Source of the DNA: Asterias rubens
Taxonomy: Eukaryota; Echinodermata; Asteroidea; Forcipulatida; Asteriidae
Reading direction: 5' to 3'
Length of the DNA stretch: 64,000 nt
NCBI RefSeq assembly: GCF_902459465.1
Contig: NC_047070.1
Coordinates: 5,878,554 to 5,942,553, forward strand
This document shows positions 62,701-64,000 of this stretch, piece after piece. Position 1 is the stretch's first letter. Each line of letters starts with the position of its first letter. A program made the position numbers and the translations under genes. Below the pieces are notes generated by a model. It saw nothing but the letters and a program-made list of their open reading frames with translations. It had not been told where the DNA came from and made no database searches.

Positions 62701-63611
62701 TTGAAATATTATTCCATGAAATGCTTTACTTTTTGAGAAAACATTAAAACAATTTTTAATTCTCGTTGTCGAGAATTACGGATTTATTTTAAACACATGT
62801 CATGACACAGCGAAACGTGCAGAAACAAGGGTCGGTTTTGCAGTTATTTTCTCCAGACTCCGATGACCGATTGAGCCTAAATTTTCACAGGTTTGTTATT
62901 TTTTATATCAGTTGTGATACACGAAGTGTGGGCCTTTGGACAATACTGTTTACCAAAAGTGTCCAATGCCAGAAACATAATAACAGTACATTGATGTATT
63001 TAAGATTTTTTGGAAGAAACTTGTAATACATTTAATAAATACAAAAGTGTTAAAAGGAGGTTTCTAATGAGTTTAAATGAGCCACTGGGCTCTTTCTCAA
63101 AGGCTGCCTTATGTTTTGACCATAGCAGAGTTTTTCTCAAAGGCTAGAGTAGAGTGCCTTCTACATGTATATCGTCTATGAGAAATAACAATAATAATGA
63201 ACAGTTCTTATATAGCGCATAATACAAAATGAAGTCTCTAAGCGCTTCTGTGATTGTAGAGATGGGTTAAAGTTGTGATTTGAGTTGTTCTAGCGTGGCA
63301 CAGTCTTTGAGATTGTTGGGAAGAGAGTTCCATAGTCTAGGTGAAGCATATTGGAAGGAACGTTGACCGTAGAACTTCGTGTGAACTGGAACTACTGTGA
63401 GAAGACCTTTCGCACTGGAACAAAGTTTTCGCGGAGGGTGATAGTGTTGAACTAATTCCCGGAGAAACACTCTGCTAGGGTTGAAACCTCAGGCCATTAA
63501 CTATTTTTTTTGCAATCTTTGTTTTCTTACCATGTCAAGAGCTTTGGGGATGGATCTTATAAGACTTGTCCTCTCCTTGTAATCATCCCACAGATGATCA
63601 AAGGCAGTCGT
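50588..63611 (-). CDS. Unrecognised helical protein, last nine exons (5' partial)
   Basis: Nine exons reconstructed from splice sites: 63531-63611, 62426-62518, 60102-60209, 59129-59281, 57439-57564, 56142-56286, 52832-52939, 51689-51785, 50588-50753. Every junction is phase-compatible (0,0,0,0,0,1,1,2) and the sum, 1077 nt, is 359 codons including the stop. The protein is mostly alpha-helical and cytosolic-looking: no TM segment or signal peptide. Legible stretches include AFDHLWDDYKERTSLIRSIP, FYDFLAERYILKDVMYLCAH, QIFANILVGSLDATVFRYLL and FTSFGENKVSKALVCEYLMY, then an EF-hand-like but ligand-poor LMSEKEFSEAVDAM and an acidic C-terminus (EEEDALDE). The regular 25-50-residue exons and good conservation of coding signal suggest a functional, ancient gene. 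I cannot name it. Introns are full of MITEs and SINEs. The 5' exons lie beyond the right edge. Confidence 0.8.
50868..51085 (-). mobile_element. LINE 3' fragment (RT C-terminus)
   Basis: Minus frame SHAGALLWNNLPLNIRNMKF, then KEALKTHFFTAAFH and stop: the WNNLP...LKTHFF close of a non-LTR reverse transcriptase. 5' truncated and inside an intron. Confidence 0.75.
51091..51400 (+). mobile_element. SINE, subfamily 1, decayed
   Basis: gttgggcggttaagatcatc, ctctggtgtttctcatcagc, gggctcgaatccc; body gatgggacacaaagcc, gccccttctctttttttca, gtgtactgggttcttttatg. Opposite in strand to the host gene. Confidence 0.7.
51689..51785 (-). CDS. Exon 8 of the nine-exon gene
   Basis: Acceptor gaatctaatttcaacag|AT and donor CGCCAG|GTATGT; phase 1 in, phase 2 out. 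Encodes TTTEGVTSQKGAGLEDIMTA, then AKLRNLAKNIA. Confidence 0.75.
51862..51960 (-). mobile_element. MITE-D terminal fragment
   Basis: ggtactttttgtaacacaaa, cacagatttaacttaaact, tacactgtttgaagatgg. Confidence 0.6.
52047..52405 (+). mobile_element. MITE-A, first of two head-to-tail copies
   Basis: taaaggcacttgacactatt to aaaggtgtccagtgccttta. The interior is worn (ggctctttttt replaces part of the conserved block). Confidence 0.85.
52404..52773 (+). mobile_element. MITE-A, second of two head-to-tail copies
   Basis: Begins within the same ttTAAAggcag that ends the previous copy and closes caaaggtgtccagtgtcttt..aa. The central hairpin gatttcgagacctcagattt/tgaggtctcgaaatc is at 52565-52606. Confidence 0.9.
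52832..52939 (-). CDS. Exon 7 of the nine-exon gene
   Basis: Acceptor aatacactctcag|AT and donor CTCAAA|GTAAGT, phase 1 to 1. Encodes IASYILLQQVAPLLRQKIAE, then KVEDSRVLSGSAPAQ. Confidence 0.75.
53300..53590 (+). mobile_element. LINE 3' fragment (RT C-terminus and tail)
   Basis: LSELIHKYQPSRNHNLYL, then, through frameshifts, a TLDIFKRLLKK-like close, followed by ttgactttgtacagcgcatt tail. Antisense to the host gene and intronic. Confidence 0.65.
53627..54018 (-). mobile_element. MITE-A, complete copy, reverse
   Basis: ttaaggcagtggacactatt to tagtgtccactgcctataa; hairpin gatttcgagacctcaagttc/tgaggtctcgaaatc at 53808-53855. Confidence 0.9.
54396..54526 (+). mobile_element. MITE-E, left arm only
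   Basis: TTAAAGGAACACGTTGCC through taaaatgcatatggttagaa and aatacaatgatctacacaa; the right arm is absent. Confidence 0.8.
54600..54777 (+). mobile_element. MITE-M copy
   Basis: tagacctttatcacaatgtg to gcgtgatcaaggttta; catgaccacaatggtgtcag near the right end. Confidence 0.7.
54893..55125. mobile_element. MITE-L-related element
   Basis: ggccaaatttcatagacctg and tgctaagcaca at the left mirror tctatgaaattgggcc at the right; the inner ccttgataaaaac/gtttttatcaagg pair is specific to this copy. Confidence 0.65.
55276..55625 (-). mobile_element. MITE-A, copy with deletions, reverse
   Basis: ttaaagacagtggacactac to atagtgtccactgcttttaa. Its left flank (atacatgtacacgtgc) is also found before the copy at 58675. 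Confidence 0.85.
55722..56074 (-). mobile_element. tRNA-derived SINE, subfamily 2, full length
   Basis: In the minus sense: gtcgtggccgagcggctaag (A box), gggttcgaatcccggtcg (B box), gtgtccctgagcaagacact, cctgtgagggcagagatgg, and a tail gcgctttgagacacccgttc...cgctatataaatc. The tail resembles the LINE ends at 63180 and 63806. Confidence 0.85.
56142..56286 (-). CDS. Exon 6 of the nine-exon gene
   Basis: Acceptor gtttttttag|ATTGAG; encodes IESKLLQRPGKELGLMSEKE, FSEAVDAMSPLVNEKLRHRL, FVEAEFQH. The donor is either CACA|GTGAGG (56141) or GAGG|GTGGGA (56135), both phase 1; I chose the first. Confidence 0.75.
56287..57438. other. Intron between exons 5 and 6
   Basis: AT-rich, with a short aggctgcagggtaagtgcta/tagcacatttaaa inverted stretch (57303-57329) and no other recognised element. 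Confidence 0.5.
57439..57564 (-). CDS. Exon 5 of the nine-exon gene
   Basis: Acceptor ttgatttatttctccag|GAG, donor CAAGAT|GTAAGT, phase 0 to 0; 42 codons, EDDIDQLHLGFTSFGENKVS and onward to KYREPRFQD. Confidence 0.85.
57715..58063 (-). mobile_element. SINE, subfamily 1, full length
   Basis: Minus sense: gtgtcgtggccgagcggtta, gtgtgggttcgattcc, ccttaagcaagacacttaac, ttcgtcctttggatgggacg, gcacttatcgaaaagagaag, catcttgtaaagcattacat. Confidence 0.85.
58083..58385 (-). mobile_element. SINE, subfamily 2
   Basis: Minus sense: ttgtcttggccgagcggata, gggttcgagttgcgg, gtgtccctgagcaagacact, tggagggcagagattgattt, tgagatgccattcaaaaagc. Lies only ~20 bp from the subfamily 1 copy, same strand. Confidence 0.8.
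58565..58670 (+). mobile_element. MITE-A right-end fragment
   Basis: ttccacaggtttgttatatc, gtgcagatactggtctttga, aaattaccaatgtt: the right 100 bp of the element, next to a complete reverse copy. Confidence 0.6.
58675..59075 (-). mobile_element. MITE-A, complete copy, reverse
   Basis: ttaaagacagtggacactat to tagtgtccactgcctttaa, with a 14-bp insertion (cgcaccatggtcac) in the right-hand segment. Confidence 0.9.
59129..59281 (-). CDS. Exon 4 of the nine-exon gene
   Basis: Acceptor tctgttgtgtttacag|GCG, donor CTCAAT|GTAAGA, phase 0 to 0; 51 codons, ALQIFANILVGSLDATVFRY, LLLISDLIDRVDWKYVEDFK, AFATAIYPFLN. Confidence 0.85.
59681..59850. mobile_element. MITE-R, short inverted-repeat element
   Basis: aatagaccgatccagtaggc and tccgccc at the left mirror ggggcggagcttaatgaatc and ggtctatt at the right; GC-rich interior with cgcgcgc-type motifs. 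Confidence 0.7.
60102..60209 (-). CDS. Exon 3 of the nine-exon gene
   Basis: Acceptor gtccttctttacag|AGT, donor AATAAG|GTATGC, phase 0 to 0; 36 codons, SGFYDFLAERYILKDVMYLC, AHDFITAIIEYSVVNK. Confidence 0.85.
60259..60458. mobile_element. MITE-K: TAGTCTTGG termini, perfect 9-bp target duplication
   Basis: 200 bp. ~70-bp inverted ends (tagtcttggttcc, ccattggtgttgtg, cacacacaaccaacgttccg, attatgcacggcaaaaa and mirrors) around a GC-rich core with gcggccgc. Flanked by atcacaggt at 60250-60258 and 60459-60467. Confidence 0.95.
60637..60701 (-). mobile_element. tRNA-like SINE head, left arm of an inverted pair
   Basis: Minus sense: ggctagatagctcagttggt (A box), gttaatcc anticodon region, ggttcgaatcccactccagt (B box). 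It is 65 nt because 7 nt (tcgttgg) are missing before the B box compared with its partner. Confidence 0.8.
60736..60807 (+). mobile_element. tRNA-like SINE head, right arm of an inverted pair
   Basis: 72 nt with A and B boxes intact. It folds roughly as a tRNA: 6 of 7 acceptor pairs, a T arm with one mismatch, a loop acgttaa that would give anticodon GTT but has C instead of U at position 33. Probably a retroposon, not a functional tRNA-Asn. Flanks agree with the copy at 63683. Confidence 0.75.
60936..61301. mobile_element. MITE-O copy
   Basis: cttcgctcttttgccgtgtc at the left mirrors aacacggcaaaagcgcgaca at the right, interrupted by an A run at ~61073-61095. More cacggca motifs follow to ~61425. 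Confidence 0.6.
61302..61687. other. Intron sequence, nothing further recognised
   Basis: Apart from stray ccgtgtagcacggca and cacacggcaaaagtgtgac hairpins related to MITE-O, nothing is seen. Confidence 0.4.
61688..62239 (+). mobile_element. Chimeric MITE-A with duplicated left half
   Basis: The element starts normally (taaaggcagaagacactatt), passes the hairpin (61848-61890), and at ~61901 jumps back to ttggtaacaagcaatggaga. It then repeats the left half with a second, shorter hairpin (62020-62050) before the normal right half and end tccagtgtctttaaa. Confidence 0.85.
62426..62518 (-). CDS. Exon 2 of the nine-exon gene
   Basis: Acceptor ctcccatcaatag|AAA (weak tract), donor GTACTT|GTAAGT, phase 0 to 0; 31 codons, KRTLSIMSQFYAHKLWTDEH, ALEGDQIVGVL. 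Confidence 0.75.
62599..62971 (+). mobile_element. MITE-B, near-complete
   Basis: TTAAAGCCATTATACACTGTCGG at the left; ends accaaaagtgtccaatgcc without the final TTAA. The right part (gatgaccgattgagcctaaa, tttcacaggtttgttatttt) is shared with MITE-A, so A and B are related. Confidence 0.85.
63180..63480 (-). mobile_element. LINE 3' fragment (RT C-terminus and tail)
   Basis: Minus frame ELVQHYHPPRKLCSSAKGLL, YGQRSFQYASPRLWNSLPNN, LKDCATLEQLKSQL: the classic end of a CR1/L2-type reverse transcriptase. Tail: agcgcttagagacttca...gcgctatataagaactgtt. Confidence 0.85.
63531..63611 (-). CDS. Exon 1 of the visible nine
   Basis: Acceptor gattctagccacag|ACG, donor GACATG|GTAAGA, phase 0 to 0; 27 codons, TTAFDHLWDDYKERTSLIRS, IPKALDM. 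Earlier exons are outside the window. Confidence 0.8.
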
Positions 63612-63682
63612 CTGTGGCTAGAATCAAAATGTAAAAGTCATAATTAACTAATAATATGATTTTTGGGGTTGGACAAATAATT

Positions 63683-63754
63683 GACTAGAGTGGGATTCGA
63701 ACCAACGACCTCCGGATTAACATGCCGGCGCTCTACCAACTGAGCTATCTAGCC
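63683..63754 (-). mobile_element. tRNA-like SINE head
   Basis: 72 nt, the same sequence as 60736-60807 with a few changes and the same flanks (tatattggcggtgtccctat; aataattgact). A and B boxes intact. Confidence 0.75.
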
Positions 63755-63805
63755 CTATATTGGCGGTGTCCCTATTTTGTCAATATCTTTGTTCGGGGGT
63801 GTAAT

Positions 63806-64000
63806 AATAATAATATAACATTTGTATAGCGCTTTCCCCAGACGTTTCAAAGTGCTTTTAACAATGTCTGAAAAGATGTGTTTTAGCTGAGTCTTGAATG
63901 AGCTGATCGAGGATGAGTCACGGATGTGTAGAGGGAGCTTGTTCCAGCAAATTGGTGTACAGCTACTGAGAATGCTCTATCATTCTCCTACGTCTTCTCC
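63806..64000 (-). mobile_element. LINE 3' fragment, continuing past the window edge
   Basis: Minus frame CWNKLPLHIRDSSSISSFKT, QLKHIFSD: RT C-terminus; tail aaagcgctatacaaatgtta. A different LINE subfamily from 63180-63480. Confidence 0.75.

Overview
The window is animal nuclear DNA: AT-rich, gene-sparse, with clear spliceosomal donor and acceptor sites, no bacterial-style operons and a very dense load of short transposons. Intronless class A GPCR paralogues, class II tRNA-derived SINEs, 3' ends of non-LTR retrotransposons and hundreds-of-bp TTAA-flanked MITEs suggest a marine deuterostome invertebrate. My best guess is an echinoderm, probably a sea star, because the most abundant MITE resembles repeats I recall from asteroid sequences. 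That guess rests on memory, not on a search.

Genes. (1) 4678-6760 (-): a 2.1-kb first coding exon of a Ser/Arg-rich, probably disordered phosphoprotein, closed by a strong splice donor. (2) 9425-10663 (-): a single-exon type I membrane protein with a signal peptide, Ig-like ectodomain, duplicated stalk, one TM segment and a tyrosine-rich tail carrying two ITSM-type motifs. (3) 17903-18922 (+) and 48141-49130 (+): two intronless seven-TM receptors 30 kb apart, nearly identical in DNA over the DRY/ICL2 and TM5/ICL3 blocks but divergent elsewhere. (4) 23608-24168 (-): an LRAT-domain pseudogene, broken by a stop codon just before the catalytic Cys and by a later frameshift. (5) 50588-63611 (-): the last nine exons of a helical protein that I do not recognise; I reconstructed it from splice sites, and all phases agree. 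Weaker evidence supports minus-strand exons at 30.5-33.8 kb and 37.1-38.3 kb, and a plus-strand first exon at 41.3 kb behind CCAAT/CRE promoter elements.

The rest is mostly repeats. I recognise about twenty copies of one approximately 370-bp TTAA-flanked MITE (called MITE-A here), at least five other families with the same TTAA-AG terminus (B, C, D, E, H), and several palindromic families (F, G, J/K, L, M, N, O, Q, R). There are two SINE subfamilies, an inverted pair of tRNA-like sequences, five LINE 3' fragments, a 197-bp satellite, a complex minisatellite that runs into the start codon of the second GPCR, and a near-perfect 313-bp palindrome. Nested and end-to-end insertions give a relative chronology of transposition. 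The letters are my own labels; no repeat library was consulted. Coordinates of repeats are accurate to a few bases at defined ends and roughly 10-20 bases elsewhere.
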